DNA of 64,000 nucleotides from UBA6663 sp044226485. Lineage in GTDB: Bacteria; Chloroflexota; Anaerolineae; Anaerolineales; UBA6663. The stretch spans positions 310,001 to 374,000 of the forward strand of contig JBGAGY010000007.1 in assembly GCA_044226485.1 (NCBI GenBank). The letters are read 5' to 3'. Below are positions 9,442-19,745 of the stretch, piece after piece. Below the pieces are notes generated by a model that saw nothing but the letters and a program-made list of their open reading frames with translations, did not search any database and was not told where the DNA came from. The position numbers and the translations under genes were made by a program. Every line of letters starts with the position of its first letter. Position 1 is the first letter of the stretch.

Positions 9442-11043
9442 ATGCAGAAATCTCCATATGCTCGTTTCGCGCCGTGGTCGGCCGCGCTCGGCCTCATCGC
9501 GCTCCTCGTCGCCGCGGCGACGTACTTCGTCCAGGGCCAGTTCAGCACCGCGGTCCAGGTGATCCTGGTCGTCGGCGTGATCGGCCTTGTAGCCGGCGCT
9601 CTGCTGAACCCGTCGGGCTTGATGGCCATGCTCGGCGCGCGCCAGACCCGCTACGGCGCCAACAGCGCGATCATGTTGATCGCGCTCATTGGCAGCCTCG
9701 GCCTCGTGAATTACCTGGCCGTGCGCAATCCGCAACGGTGGGACCTGACCGAGACTCAGGCGAACACCCTGGACCCGGCCAGCAGCGCCGCTCTCACGTC
9801 GTTGCCAAGCCCCGTGCATGTCCTCGGCTTTTACACAAGCCAGGCCCTGAGCCAGCGTGACAGCACGCAGAAGCTGCTCGACCGCTACCGTCTGGTCGAT
9901 CCGAACAAGCTGACCTACGAGTTCATCGATCCCGAGGCCGATCCGGTGCGCACCAACCAGTACGGCGTGACGCGCGACGGCACGCTCGTCCTGGTCATGG
10001 GCGATCAGACCAGCAAGCTCGAAGGCTTCGTCAATGAAAGCCAGGTGACCGGCGCGCTCGTCAAGCTGGCATCGCCTGAGACGCGCACCGTCTACTTCCT
10101 GACCGGGCAGGGCGAGGCCTCGCTCGAGAGCGGCGCTCAGGCGTCGGTCTCGCAGTACGCGGACCTGCTCAGCAAGCAGAACTACACCGTCCTGTCGCTC
10201 AACCTGGCGACGACGACCACGGTGCCCTCGGACGCCAGGGCCATTGTCATCGCCGGCCCGCAGGCGTCGATGGCGCCCGAGGACGTGGCAAAGCTCAAGG
10301 CCTTCTACGACACGGCCAGCAACGTCGCGCTCGTGGTCCTGCTCGACCCAAGCATCCAGTACTCGGCCGAGGTCACCGGCACCACACGGCCCGCGAACCC
10401 GTTGTACGACTACCTGCGCGACAGCTGGGGCGTGCAGATGCGCGACGACGTCATCATCGACATCCCGAACCGGCTGCGCACCAACTCGGGTGAGAATCCG
10501 ACGCTGTTCGGTTCGCAGACCTATGGCACGGGCGCGGCTACGCGCGACATGACCGGGTTTATCTCTGTGTTCTTCTTCGCGCAGTCGATCTCGACGACGA
10601 GCAGCCTGCCGACGGCCACCTACACGCCGCTCGTGCAGACCAGCAGCGACTCGTGGGGCAAGTTCGACGTCACCGGCCTGTCGACCGGCGCGATCGAACC
10701 GACCGACACCGAGGCCAAGGGCCCGCTCGACGTCGGGCTCTCGGTCGAGATCCCGGAGCGCAAGGTGCGCCTGATCGCGTTCGGCGATTCGGACTTCGCG
10801 TCTGACGGCGTGCTCAGCAATGCCCAGTTCGGCAACGATCGGCTGTTGCTCAACACCATGAACTGGGCGACCGGCGACGAGGCCCTGATCAACCTCACGC
10901 CCAAGACGCCGACGTCGCGCTTCCTGACCCTGACCGACGCGGTGACCATCAACTTGATTCTGCTGTTCGTGGTCATCATCATGCCGCTCTCGGTGCTGGT
11001 GATCGGAGTCGTGGTCTGGTTCCTGCGCCGGCGACACAAATAA
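9442..11043 (+). CDS. GldG-family ABC exporter auxiliary protein
   Basis: This 533-residue protein has two N-terminal hydrophobic helices (about residues 10-60) and another near residue 70. A large extracytoplasmic region resembles the ABC-transporter auxiliary (GldG/IFT52-like) fold, with phrases such as VHVLGFYTSQALSQRD and VYFLTGQGEASLE. A C-terminal helix (about 500-525) and the basic tail LRRRHK follow. GldG proteins partner with GldF/GldA-type ABC exporters. The start ATG lies 3 nt after the permease stop. The substrate is unknown. Confidence 0.88.
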   Translation: MQKSPYARFAPWSAALGLIALLVAAATYFVQGQFSTAVQVILVVGVIGLVAGALLNPSGLMAMLGARQTRYGANSAIMLIALIGSLGLVNYLAVRNPQRWDLTETQANTLDPASSAALTSLPSPVHVLGFYTSQALSQRDSTQKLLDRYRLVDPNKLTYEFIDPEADPVRTNQYGVTRDGTLVLVMGDQTSKLEGFVNESQVTGALVKLASPETRTVYFLTGQGEASLESGAQASVSQYADLLSKQNYTVLSLNLATTTTVPSDARAIVIAGPQASMAPEDVAKLKAFYDTASNVALVVLLDPSIQYSAEVTGTTRPANPLYDYLRDSWGVQMRDDVIIDIPNRLRTNSGENPTLFGSQTYGTGAATRDMTGFISVFFFAQSISTTSSLPTATYTPLVQTSSDSWGKFDVTGLSTGAIEPTDTEAKGPLDVGLSVEIPERKVRLIAFGDSDFASDGVLSNAQFGNDRLLLNTMNWATGDEALINLTPKTPTSRFLTLTDAVTINLILLFVVIIMPLSVLVIGVVVWFLRRRHK

Positions 11044-11058
11044 GCGTTTGACATCCAT

Positions 11059-11096
11059 GACAACGGGGGGTCCTCGCGAGAGGGCGCCCCGTTGTC
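11059..11096 (+). other. intra-operon stem-loop
   Basis: GACAACGGGG (11059-11068) pairs with CCCCGTTGTC (11087-11096), with further pairing inside (CCTC/GAGG). No T-run follows, so it is more likely an mRNA stability or processing structure in the 71-nt gap before the DUF4340 gene than a terminator. Confidence 0.6.
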
Positions 11097-11114
11097 GCGT
11101 CTATCGGGTGAACG

Positions 11115-11720
11115 ATGAACAAAACGACAACGTACGTGCTGCTCGGATTGTTTGCGGTGTTGTTGATCTATGTGCTGGCTGTGCAGCAGCCCGCCGACAA
11201 CGTGGCCGCCACCCAGACAGCGACCGCGCAGGTGGCCGTCGCGCCGCCCAAGACTGTCTGGTCGCTGACCGTCGATCAGGTCGTCGGCGTGACGATCGCG
11301 GATCACAAGCAGGGCAAGACGACGAGCTTCTCCCGCCCGAGCCCGTCGGAAAGTTGGACGGTGACGGCCCCCGAAGCGCGCCCGGCCGACCAGCTGGCGG
11401 TCGCCAATCAGGTGGCCACGCTCGGCAGCCTGTCTTACGCGTCGGAGATCACGTCGACAACGGACCTGTCGTCTTTCGATGTGCTCAGCCCGACCGTCCA
11501 GATCTCGGTGACCCTGGCCAATGGCACCACGTATCGACTTGATGTTGGGGCGCTGTCGCCGATCAACAGCGCCTACTACGCCGTGGTCAATGGGCAGGCG
11601 CCGCTGTATACCGTGTACTCGTCGACCCTGGCGAGCTATCTCTCGCTGCTCGACACGCCGCCGTACTTCGTGCCGACCGCCACGCCGGACCCCAATGCCA
11701 CGGTGACGGTTTCGCCTTGA
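11115..11720 (+). CDS. DUF4340-type membrane-anchored protein
   Basis: This 201-residue protein begins with a membrane anchor (TYVLLGLFAVLLIYVLAV), followed by a Thr/Ala-rich linker and an extracytoplasmic domain. Phrases such as VWSLTVDQVVGVTIAD, ESWTVTAP and SPINSAYYAVVNGQ are typical of DUF4340 proteins, which often follow GldG in bacterial genomes. It is shorter than many family members and probably contains a single copy of the repeat domain. It is the fourth gene of the exporter operon. The function is unknown; a role as an extracytoplasmic accessory to the ABC exporter is inferred from context. Confidence 0.8.
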   Translation: MNKTTTYVLLGLFAVLLIYVLAVQQPADNVAATQTATAQVAVAPPKTVWSLTVDQVVGVTIADHKQGKTTSFSRPSPSESWTVTAPEARPADQLAVANQVATLGSLSYASEITSTTDLSSFDVLSPTVQISVTLANGTTYRLDVGALSPINSAYYAVVNGQAPLYTVYSSTLASYLSLLDTPPYFVPTATPDPNATVTVSP

Positions 11721-11785
11721 TGACGTAAAGAGTCCCGGTCCTGTCGACCGTTAGCGACACTGAGAAATAGGTGTGTGTCGAAGGA

Positions 11786-11818
11786 GACCGTCGGGCGATG
11801 CCCGGCGGTCCTTTTCTC
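11786..11818 (+). terminator. terminator of the Gld-like operon
   Basis: GACCGTCGGGC and GCCCGGCGGTC (11786-11810) form a stem with a 3-nt loop and one internal mismatch. CTTTTCTC follows. It lies 65 nt after the DUF4340 stop and before rpoD. Confidence 0.75.
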
Positions 11819-11900
11819 AGGAAATCCTGGGAATATCGATTACTTTCGTCACCCGAATGGGTTAAGTCAGATCTTCCCATGAAGAAATTGGGTGTTGCGT

Positions 11901-11934
11901 TTGCTTTTGAGTTGTCGTAGTGTAGATATTCGAT
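11901..11934 (+). promoter_or_regulatory. rpoD promoter, apparently leaderless
   Basis: TTGCTT (11901-11906), a 16-bp spacer and TAGATA (11923-11928) end exactly 6 nt before the rpoD ATG at 11935. With a standard -10 to +1 distance the A of the ATG would be the first transcribed base. No ribosome-binding site is seen upstream. The same geometry is found before the HNH gene. Confidence 0.55.
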
Positions 11935-13416
<1,482 letters not shown>

Positions 13417-13424
13417 AAACACCA

Positions 13425-13455
13425 CCGGGCCGCACCAGCGGCCCGGTTTGTTTTT
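13425..13455 (+). terminator. rpoD terminator
   Basis: CCGGGCCGC (13425-13433) pairs perfectly with GCGGCCCGG (13438-13446) across an ACCA loop. TTTGTTTTT follows. It lies 8 nt after the rpoD stop. Confidence 0.93.
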
Positions 13456-13670
13456 GGACGCTGTGACCTGGCGGCATGGTCCCTGGCCGTGGAGGCCTGC
13501 TTTAAGCTAGCCCGGCGTCCCACACCTTCCTCAAGATCTGCGTCATCCGCGGCTTTCGTCCCGACGCTTCCATGGGTGAAAACAGGCCCGTCTTGGTAGG
13601 ATTATGAAACAACACGCGCCCGCCGCCTCGCGGGCAACCGCTATCCCATTCCCAATCGAGGAGCCTCAAC

Positions 13671-14255
13671 ATGAGATCCATCATCGTCGCGGAGTTCATC
13701 ACGCTTGACGGCGTCATCCAGGCACCGGGTGGGCAGGACGAAGACACGGACGGCGGGTTCAAGCACGGCGGCTGGACCCTGCCGTACTGGCACGACGACA
13801 TTGGCGCTCATTTCTTCGAGGCGATGGGCGAGGCGGATGCGCTGCTCCTGGGCCGGCGCACGTGGGAGGGTCATGGCGCGGCGTTCGATCCGATGCCTGA
13901 GGGCGACCCATTCGGCGATGTCATGAAGAGCGTCAGGAAGTACGTGGTCTCGACGACGCTGCGCTCGACCGAGCTCTGGCGAAATACCACGTTGATCAAC
14001 GCCAACGTCATCGACGCCGTGCGCGGGCTCAAGCAAGAGCCGGGCAAGAACATCCTGCTCGATGGCAGCAGTGTGCTGGTGCACACGCTCATCGAGCACG
14101 ACCTCGTCGACGAGTACCGGCTTCACGTCTACCCGCTTTCCGTGGGCGGCGGCAAACGGTTGTTTCCGGCGGGCAAGCGCATCAACCTCGAGCTGGTCAG
14201 TTCCAAGCCGCTTCCGACCGGGGTCGTGTACCAGCGGTATCGCAGAGCGAGTTGA
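13671..14255 (+). CDS. dihydrofolate reductase/RibD C-terminal family reductase
   Basis: This 194-residue cytoplasmic protein has the RibD_C/DHFR-like fold. It starts MRSIIVAEFITLDGVIQAPG, has the cofactor-region phrases ADALLLGRRTWEGH and KNILLDGSSVLVHTLIEHD, and ends with DEYRLHVYPLSVGGGKRLF. Such proteins are NAD(P)H-dependent reductases, but most are not true DHFRs and the substrate is unknown. The ATG is preceded by GAGGAG at about 8 nt. It stands alone between the rpoD terminator and palindrome A copy 2. Confidence 0.9.
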   Translation: MRSIIVAEFITLDGVIQAPGGQDEDTDGGFKHGGWTLPYWHDDIGAHFFEAMGEADALLLGRRTWEGHGAAFDPMPEGDPFGDVMKSVRKYVVSTTLRSTELWRNTTLINANVIDAVRGLKQEPGKNILLDGSSVLVHTLIEHDLVDEYRLHVYPLSVGGGKRLFPAGKRINLELVSSKPLPTGVVYQRYRRAS

Positions 14256-14262
14256 CGAATAA

Positions 14263-14344
14263 AGAGATCGGGAGTGCCCCGATGTCCCCCGATGTGCACC
14301 GCGTCGCGGGCACATCGGGGGACATCGGGGCACTCCCGATCTCT
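14263..14344. repeat. palindromic intergenic element, family A, copy 2
   Basis: Perfect 35-bp arms (14263-14297 and 14310-14344) share their core with copies 1 and 3. The loop differs: CCGCG and CGCGG extend the stem further. It starts 7 nt after the stop of the reductase gene. The ends differ from copy 1 (AGAGATC instead of AAGAAATC), and the two ends have changed together so that pairing is kept. Confidence 0.95.
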
Positions 14345-14485
14345 GACCGGCACGCGGCTTGCATCTCCAGCCGTGTGACGACCGGTTCTGCGCCAACCAA
14401 GCCCAACCAGCTCGCTCCGGGCGCTGCTGCTTCGAACGGTATGCTCGCCGCAGGGCAGCCGACCATTCAGCGGCTCCCTGGAGCC

Positions 14486-15943
14486 ATGCCTGATCAGCGC
14501 AAGGCCCCGCGCGACACAGCCCTGACCCTTCCGCGCCTGTTGCTGGCGGCCGGCCTGATCGCGATCGGCGCCATGGCCGCGCGCTATGCAGCAGACAGCG
14601 ACACCTGGTGGCACCTCGCCACCGGGCGTTGGATCCTGGCGCACGGCCAGATTCCGACCACCGACATCTTCTCGTACACCCAGGCCGGCGCCGCCTGGCA
14701 CATCCCGGGCTGGCCGGCCCAAGTACTGCTCTACGGCGTCTATTCGATCGCCGGCGACCTTGGACTCTCGGCCCTGGCAGCGCTCGTCGTCGTGGGCGCC
14801 TTCGCGGCCGTGGCGGCTGCAGCGCCGGGTGGGCAGCCATTCGTGCGCGTCATCGTCCTGATCTTCGCGGCCGTGGTCTCATCCATCTATTGGGCGGCGC
14901 GGCCGGCCCTGTTCTCGCTGCTGTTTGCCGCGCTCTACGTCCAGCTCTTGAAGGAGCCGACGTCGAAGCGCAGCCTGATCCTTCTTCCAGCCCTCATGGC
15001 CCTGTGGGCCAACACGCATGGCGGTTTCGCGATCGGGTTCATCCTGATCGCGCTGGCCGCTGCCGGATACGGCCTGCGCTGGGTGATCGGCCGCGATCAG
15101 GGCGATCGTCGCGCTGTCGTCAGGCTGGCCCTGATCGGCCTGGCATCCGCAGCGGCGGCCTGCCTCAACCCTTACGGCGTCGAGATGCTCGCGTACCCGT
15201 TCAAGACGGCCGGCCTCCAGGCGCTCGGACTGTACATCCAGGAGTGGCAGCCGCTCGACCCGAGCACGCCGCTCGGCATGGCCTTCATCGCCTGGCTGGC
15301 GGTGACGACTCTCGCGGCGCTGGCCACCTGGAGGCGTGTCGACCTGCCGGCATTGGCGCTGTTCGCCGGCACCGCAGTCATGGCGCTGACGGCTTCGCGA
15401 CATGTTCCGCTGGCCGCGCTGACCGGCGTGCCGGTGTTGACGGCAACGCTCTCCGATCTTGTCTCGCGTGTGCGCGTGCTGGATGGACTGGGCCGACGCG
15501 CAGGATCGCCGGCGCTCAACGCGTTTGTGCTGGGCGCCGTGGCCTTACTGGCCGTGGTCCGCTGGCTGGCGTCGAGCACGCCCGCTGCGCTGCCGATCGA
15601 CTCGCCGATGCGTCCGCCGACGGCGGCGGTCGCGGCGATGGCGGAGCAGAGACTGCCCGGCCCGATCTTCAACAGCTATGACTTCGGCGGCTACTTGATC
15701 TGGGCGCTGCCCGATCGCCCGACCTTCGTCGACGGCCGCACCGATCTGTACCCTGTCGAGCTGTTCGGCGATTACGTGACCATCGAGCGCGGGGGCTCGG
15801 ATGCCCTCGCCGTGTTGAAGCGCTACGGCGTGCGGACCGCAATCGTGCGTTCGCACACGCCGGCGAGCGATCTGCTGGCTGCCGCACCCGATTGGCGCGT
15901 GGTCCACATGGACGAAGTGGCCGCCGTCTACACCCAACGGTGA
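14486..15943 (+). CDS. GT-C-like polytopic membrane protein (exopolysaccharide locus)
   Basis: This protein of about 485 residues has roughly ten hydrophobic helices. The first extracytoplasmic loop after helix 1 is acidic and aromatic (AADSDTWWHLATGRWIL), a layout common in GT-C lipid-linked glycosyltransferases. A soluble C-terminal part includes YDFGGYLIWALPDRPTFVDG. I give no specific transferase family. The start is uncertain: ATG 14486 begins just before the hydrophobic core, while an in-frame ATG at 14441 would add 15 residues. The open frame upstream of that is palindrome A. It is the first gene of the plus-strand exopolysaccharide run and is 10 nt from the next gene. Confidence 0.75.
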   Translation: MPDQRKAPRDTALTLPRLLLAAGLIAIGAMAARYAADSDTWWHLATGRWILAHGQIPTTDIFSYTQAGAAWHIPGWPAQVLLYGVYSIAGDLGLSALAALVVVGAFAAVAAAAPGGQPFVRVIVLIFAAVVSSIYWAARPALFSLLFAALYVQLLKEPTSKRSLILLPALMALWANTHGGFAIGFILIALAAAGYGLRWVIGRDQGDRRAVVRLALIGLASAAAACLNPYGVEMLAYPFKTAGLQALGLYIQEWQPLDPSTPLGMAFIAWLAVTTLAALATWRRVDLPALALFAGTAVMALTASRHVPLAALTGVPVLTATLSDLVSRVRVLDGLGRRAGSPALNAFVLGAVALLAVVRWLASSTPAALPIDSPMRPPTAAVAAMAEQRLPGPIFNSYDFGGYLIWALPDRPTFVDGRTDLYPVELFGDYVTIERGGSDALAVLKRYGVRTAIVRSHTPASDLLAAAPDWRVVHMDEVAAVYTQR

Positions 15944-15953
15944 TGAGGACGAG

Positions 15954-17330
15954 ATGTTTGCTCGACTGCGCCGCCTGATCTGGTTTCTGGCCGTGAGCGA
16001 CGTGCTGCTGACCCAGCTGGTGCTGCTGGCGGCCGACTGGCTGCGTCGCGAAGGACCGCTGGGCCTTGAGCTGGGTCGCAACGAGCCCGTCCTGACGCCG
16101 TTGCTCTGGCTCGCGGCCAGCCTCATCTATCCGGCGGCCCTTTTCACGTTGAACGTGTACGACGCCCAGCGCAGCCGAACGCTGACGGGCGGCGGCGTCG
16201 ACGTGCTCAGGGCCGTGATCGTCGGCACCCTGGTGTTCGCCGGCGCCCTGTACTTCACGGCCCGCGATGTGTCGCGTCTGTACGTGGCGTACGTGTTCGT
16301 GTTCGAGATCGTGGCGTTGATCACGTGGCGCATGGCGGTGCTTGTGACCCTGCGCGTCTTCCACCTGCAGGGCCGTTCGCTGCTGCGCGTGCTGGTGGTC
16401 GGGCACGGCGAGCTGGCCGACGCGATCCTGACGGCGTTCAGCGATCAGCTGCACCCGGCCATTCACATCGTGGGAGTGGCCGACGACGAAGACGCGCCGC
16501 AGGGCCGCTATCAGCGGCTTGGCGGCCTCGACGACGTGCCCGCCCTCGTGCGCGAACATGCCGTCGACGAGGTCGTGCTGGCGCTGCCGCTCGAGCAGCA
16601 GAGCCGCATCCCCGGGATCGAGGCAGCCTTGCTGACCGAGCCGGTGCGCGTCCGCCTTGTGCCCGACTATACGCGGCTGGTGTTCGTGCAATCGTCGGTC
16701 GAGAACGTCGGCGGCGTGCCGCTGATCGGTCTGCGCGAGCCGCGCATCCAGGGCGCGGCCTGGTTGACCAAGCGCGTCCTCGACGTCTGGGTGACTCTGG
16801 GCGTGTTGGCGCTCCTGTGGCCGGTGCTCGCCCTGATCGCCGTCGCGATCAAGCTCGACTCGCCGGGGCCCATCATCTTCAAGCAGCGCCGCCTCGGCGA
16901 AAACGGGCGCCCGTTCTGGATGTACAAGTTCAGGTCGATGGTGGTCGACGCCGAGCAGCGCGCGCCCGATGGCGGGCACGACAAGCGCGCCGACGATCCG
17001 CGCATCACGCGCGTCGGCCGCTGGCTGCGCCGAACCAGCGTCGACGAACTGCCGCAGCTGTTCAACATCCTCAAGGGCGAGATGAGCCTGGTCGGGCCGC
17101 GCCCGGAGGTGCTCAAGCTCACTCACGATTACGAGCCCTGGCAGCGCCAGCGACTGGCGGTGCCGCCGGGTCTGACGGGCTGGTGGCAGGTCAACGGCCG
17201 CAGCGATCTGCCGCTTCACATGAACACGCACATGGATCTGTACTACATCCAGAACTACTCACTCTGGTTGGATCTCGTGATCCTGTGGAAGACGATCGGC
17301 GTCGTGCTGCGGCGTCAGGGAGCGTATTGA
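15954..17330 (+). CDS. exopolysaccharide polyprenyl glycosylphosphotransferase
   Basis: This 458-residue enzyme is predicted to transfer a hexose-1-phosphate from a nucleotide sugar to undecaprenyl phosphate, the first step of repeat-unit assembly. Four or five N-terminal membrane helices come first. A Rossmann-like middle domain follows (LLRVLVVGHGELADAIL). The C-terminal bacterial sugar-transferase domain begins with TKRVLDVWVTLGVL. It carries FKQRRLGENGRPFWMYKFRS, RRTSVDELPQLFNILKGEMS, LVGPRPE and PPGLTGWWQVNGRSDL, which are the hallmark motifs. A GAGGA box precedes ATG 15954. The sugar specificity cannot be called from sequence. Confidence 0.95.
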   Translation: MFARLRRLIWFLAVSDVLLTQLVLLAADWLRREGPLGLELGRNEPVLTPLLWLAASLIYPAALFTLNVYDAQRSRTLTGGGVDVLRAVIVGTLVFAGALYFTARDVSRLYVAYVFVFEIVALITWRMAVLVTLRVFHLQGRSLLRVLVVGHGELADAILTAFSDQLHPAIHIVGVADDEDAPQGRYQRLGGLDDVPALVREHAVDEVVLALPLEQQSRIPGIEAALLTEPVRVRLVPDYTRLVFVQSSVENVGGVPLIGLREPRIQGAAWLTKRVLDVWVTLGVLALLWPVLALIAVAIKLDSPGPIIFKQRRLGENGRPFWMYKFRSMVVDAEQRAPDGGHDKRADDPRITRVGRWLRRTSVDELPQLFNILKGEMSLVGPRPEVLKLTHDYEPWQRQRLAVPPGLTGWWQVNGRSDLPLHMNTHMDLYYIQNYSLWLDLVILWKTIGVVLRRQGAY

Positions 17331-17397
17331 TTTGCGATTAGTGATCGGTGATTGGCGGTTGAAGGAAAACGCCAATCACGAATCGCCAATCGCAAAT
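17331..17397. repeat. degenerate word palindrome, family D (GATTGGCG)
   Basis: The left arm (17331-17360), beginning TTTGCGATTAGTGATCGG, pairs with the right arm (17368-17397), read in reverse as TTTGCGATTGGCGATTCG and so on, with few mismatches. It starts immediately after the stop of the glycosylphosphotransferase gene and ends about 10 nt before the ATG of the GDP-fucose synthase gene. Each arm is built from repeats of a GATTGGCG-like word. Confidence 0.9.
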
Positions 17398-17406
17398 GGA
17401 GAGAAC

Positions 17407-18411
17407 ATGGACACCTTCGATTGGTCAACGAAACGAGTGGTGGTGACGGGTGGGGCGGGGTTCCTGGGGCGCCATATCGTGGCGCGGCTCGAGCAGGTGG
17501 GCTGCCGCGAGGTGTTCGCGCCGCGCAAGGCCGACTACGACCTGCGCCAGATGGCGAACATCAAGCGCCTGATCGCCGACACTCGGCCGCACGTGATCAT
17601 CCACGCGGCCGGGCACGTTGGCGGCATCGGCGCCAACCGCGCGTATCCGGCCGAGTTCTTCTACGACAACTTGATGATGGGCGTGCAGCTCATCCATCAC
17701 GCCTGGGAGGCCGGCGTCGACAAGTTCGTGGCGCTCGGCACAGTGTGCGCGTACCCCAAGCACACGCCCGTGCCGTTCCGCGAAGAGGATCTGTGGAACG
17801 GCTACCCCGAGGAGACCAACGCGCCATACGGCCTCGCCAAGAAGATGCTGCTGGTGCAATCGCAGTCGTATCGACAGCAGTACGGATACAACAGCGTCTA
17901 CCTGCTGCCCGTGAACCTGTACGGGCCCGGCGACAACTTCGACCCGGCGAGTTCGCACGTCGTGCCCGCGCTGATCCGCAAATGCCTCGAGGCGCGCGAC
18001 AACGGCGACAGCGAGATCGTGGTCTGGGGCGACGGCACGCCGACGCGCGAGTTCCTCTATGTTGAGGACGCGGCCGAGGCGATCGTGCTGGCGGCGGAGC
18101 GCTACAACGACTCGGAGCCTGTGAACATCGGCAGCGCCTTCGAGGTCCGCATCGGCGACCTGGTGCACATGATCGCGGACGTCATCGGCTACACGGGCAA
18201 GATCGTGTTCGACCCGACCAAGCCCAACGGCCAGCCGCGCCGCAAGCTCGACACCGACCGGGCCGAGCAGAGCTTCGGGTTCACGGCCCACACGCCCTTC
18301 GTCGACGGCCTGCGTCGCACCGTCGACTGGTATCTGGCGGAGCGGGAGCGCCAGACCAACGACGTCGTCGTCGCGGTGCCGGCCCAGGTCGCGCATCCGT
18401 CGGCGTCATGA
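17407..18411 (+). CDS. fcl: GDP-L-fucose synthase
   Basis: This 334-residue NADP-dependent epimerase/reductase converts GDP-4-keto-6-deoxy-D-mannose to GDP-L-fucose. It is a short-chain dehydrogenase-fold protein with VTGGAGFLGRHIV (13-25), a catalytic region LGTVCAYP with Cys114, and the Tyr141/Lys145 pair in NAPYGLAKK. VNLYGPGDNFDP and SHVVPALIRK are diagnostic for GDP-fucose synthase. The partner dehydratase (Gmd) is not in the window. I chose ATG 17407, preceded by GGAGA; the open frame upstream is the family D repeat. The stop overlaps the flippase ATG (ATGA). Its presence suggests fucose in the exported glycan. Confidence 0.95.
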   Translation: MDTFDWSTKRVVVTGGAGFLGRHIVARLEQVGCREVFAPRKADYDLRQMANIKRLIADTRPHVIIHAAGHVGGIGANRAYPAEFFYDNLMMGVQLIHHAWEAGVDKFVALGTVCAYPKHTPVPFREEDLWNGYPEETNAPYGLAKKMLLVQSQSYRQQYGYNSVYLLPVNLYGPGDNFDPASSHVVPALIRKCLEARDNGDSEIVVWGDGTPTREFLYVEDAAEAIVLAAERYNDSEPVNIGSAFEVRIGDLVHMIADVIGYTGKIVFDPTKPNGQPRRKLDTDRAEQSFGFTAHTPFVDGLRRTVDWYLAERERQTNDVVVAVPAQVAHPSAS

Positions 18412-19745
18412 CCGAACCGATGGTGACGGCCCGAACGGCGCTGCCCACGCTGTGGGCCTCCGTTCAACGCGTGCTCGGCGGCGGCCTGGCGCGGAACTCG
18501 GCCTGGCTGATGGCCGACAAGGTGCTGCGTCTGCTGGGCGGCCTGGTCGTCGGAGCGCTTGTCGCCCGGCATCTCGGGCCAGACGCTTACGGGCTGCTCA
18601 ACGCCACGCTGGCGACCGTCGGCCTTCTGCTCGCGCTGGCCGGCATGGGGCTCGACCTCGTCACCGTCCGCGCGCTGGCTTCCGCCGAACATGCGCCCGG
18701 CGCCATCCTTGGGACGGTGCTCGCGCTCAAACTGTCGGCCGGCATCACGGCCGCGGTGCTTCTGGTGGCGCTGTCTGTCGGTGCGACAGGGGCCGGCGTG
18801 CCAGCGCTCCTGGCGATCATCAGTGCGCCGACGCTCTTGTGGTCGGCCTTCGACGTCTTCGACTACTGGTCGCAGTCGCAAGGCCGCTTTGGGTTGTTGG
18901 CCACATGCCGCGCGATCGCGTATGCCTCGGCCCTCGCTCTGCGGCTTGGCCTGCTTGTCGCCGCTGCGCCGGTCGAGGCCTTCGCGGCAGCGGCCATGCT
19001 CGAAGTGCTGCTCGGCGGCGTGATCCTGGCCGTGGCGGTGGCGCGGCAGCCGCAGCACCCGGTCGGTTGGCGGGTCGACGTCGGCGTGGCTCGCGGCCTG
19101 CTGCGACAGTCTGCGCCGATGTGGCTATCGGCCATCGCGGTCTGGGCGTATCTGCGCGTCGACCAGCTGATGATCGCCAATCTGCTGGCCCCGGCGGACC
19201 TCGGCCGCTATGCGGCCGCGGTACGCCTGGCCGAGAGCTGGTACTTCGTGCCGACCGCGATCGTCACGGCCTCGTTTCCCGGTCTGGTGCAACTACGGAC
19301 GCGGTCGCTCGAGCAGTATCGCGCCGGGACAGAGCGCCTGTTTCGTTTGCTTGCCGGCATCGGGTGCGCGGCCGGCCTGGCCGCCACGCTTCTGGCGCCC
19401 CTCATCGTCGGCGTGTTGTTCGGACCCGACTACGTCGAGGCGACGCCGGCGTTCCAGGTGCTGGCCTGGTCCGGGTTGTTCGCGGCCTGGGGCGTCGCGC
19501 GCGAGAACTGGTTGGTGGCCGAAGGCCTGACGCGTTATTCGCCGATCACAACCGCCATCGGAGCGGTGTTGAACGTGGGCCTCAACCTGTTGTTGTTGCC
19601 CCATTACGGCATTCTGGCCGCCGCATGGACGACGTTGCTCGCGCAGTTCGTCGTCGTCTCGCTTTCGCTGGTCCTGTGGCCTGAGACGCGGCCGGTGTTG
19701 CGCATGCAGATCGCGGCGCTGGCGTTTTGGAGGAAGACGGGATGA
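18408..19745 (+). CDS. Wzx-like polysaccharide flippase
   Basis: This 445-residue protein has 12 or more hydrophobic helices in the MATE/MOP flippase pattern. It includes ADKVLRLLGGLVVGALVARH at the start and the motif ARHLGPDAYGLLNATLATVG typical of polysaccharide biosynthesis exporters. It would flip the lipid-linked repeat unit across the cytoplasmic membrane. It overlaps GDP-fucose synthase and the following FkbM methyltransferase gene by ATGA at each end, so all three are coupled. Confidence 0.92.
   Translation: MTEPMVTARTALPTLWASVQRVLGGGLARNSAWLMADKVLRLLGGLVVGALVARHLGPDAYGLLNATLATVGLLLALAGMGLDLVTVRALASAEHAPGAILGTVLALKLSAGITAAVLLVALSVGATGAGVPALLAIISAPTLLWSAFDVFDYWSQSQGRFGLLATCRAIAYASALALRLGLLVAAAPVEAFAAAAMLEVLLGGVILAVAVARQPQHPVGWRVDVGVARGLLRQSAPMWLSAIAVWAYLRVDQLMIANLLAPADLGRYAAAVRLAESWYFVPTAIVTASFPGLVQLRTRSLEQYRAGTERLFRLLAGIGCAAGLAATLLAPLIVGVLFGPDYVEATPAFQVLAWSGLFAAWGVARENWLVAEGLTRYSPITTAIGAVLNVGLNLLLLPHYGILAAAWTTLLAQFVVVSLSLVLWPETRPVLRMQIAALAFWRKTG

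Noticed and set aside
13671..14255. True dihydrofolate reductase (folA)
   Set aside because: The sequence fits the broad RibD C-terminal reductase family and lacks the signature motifs of FolA, so no symbol is assigned.
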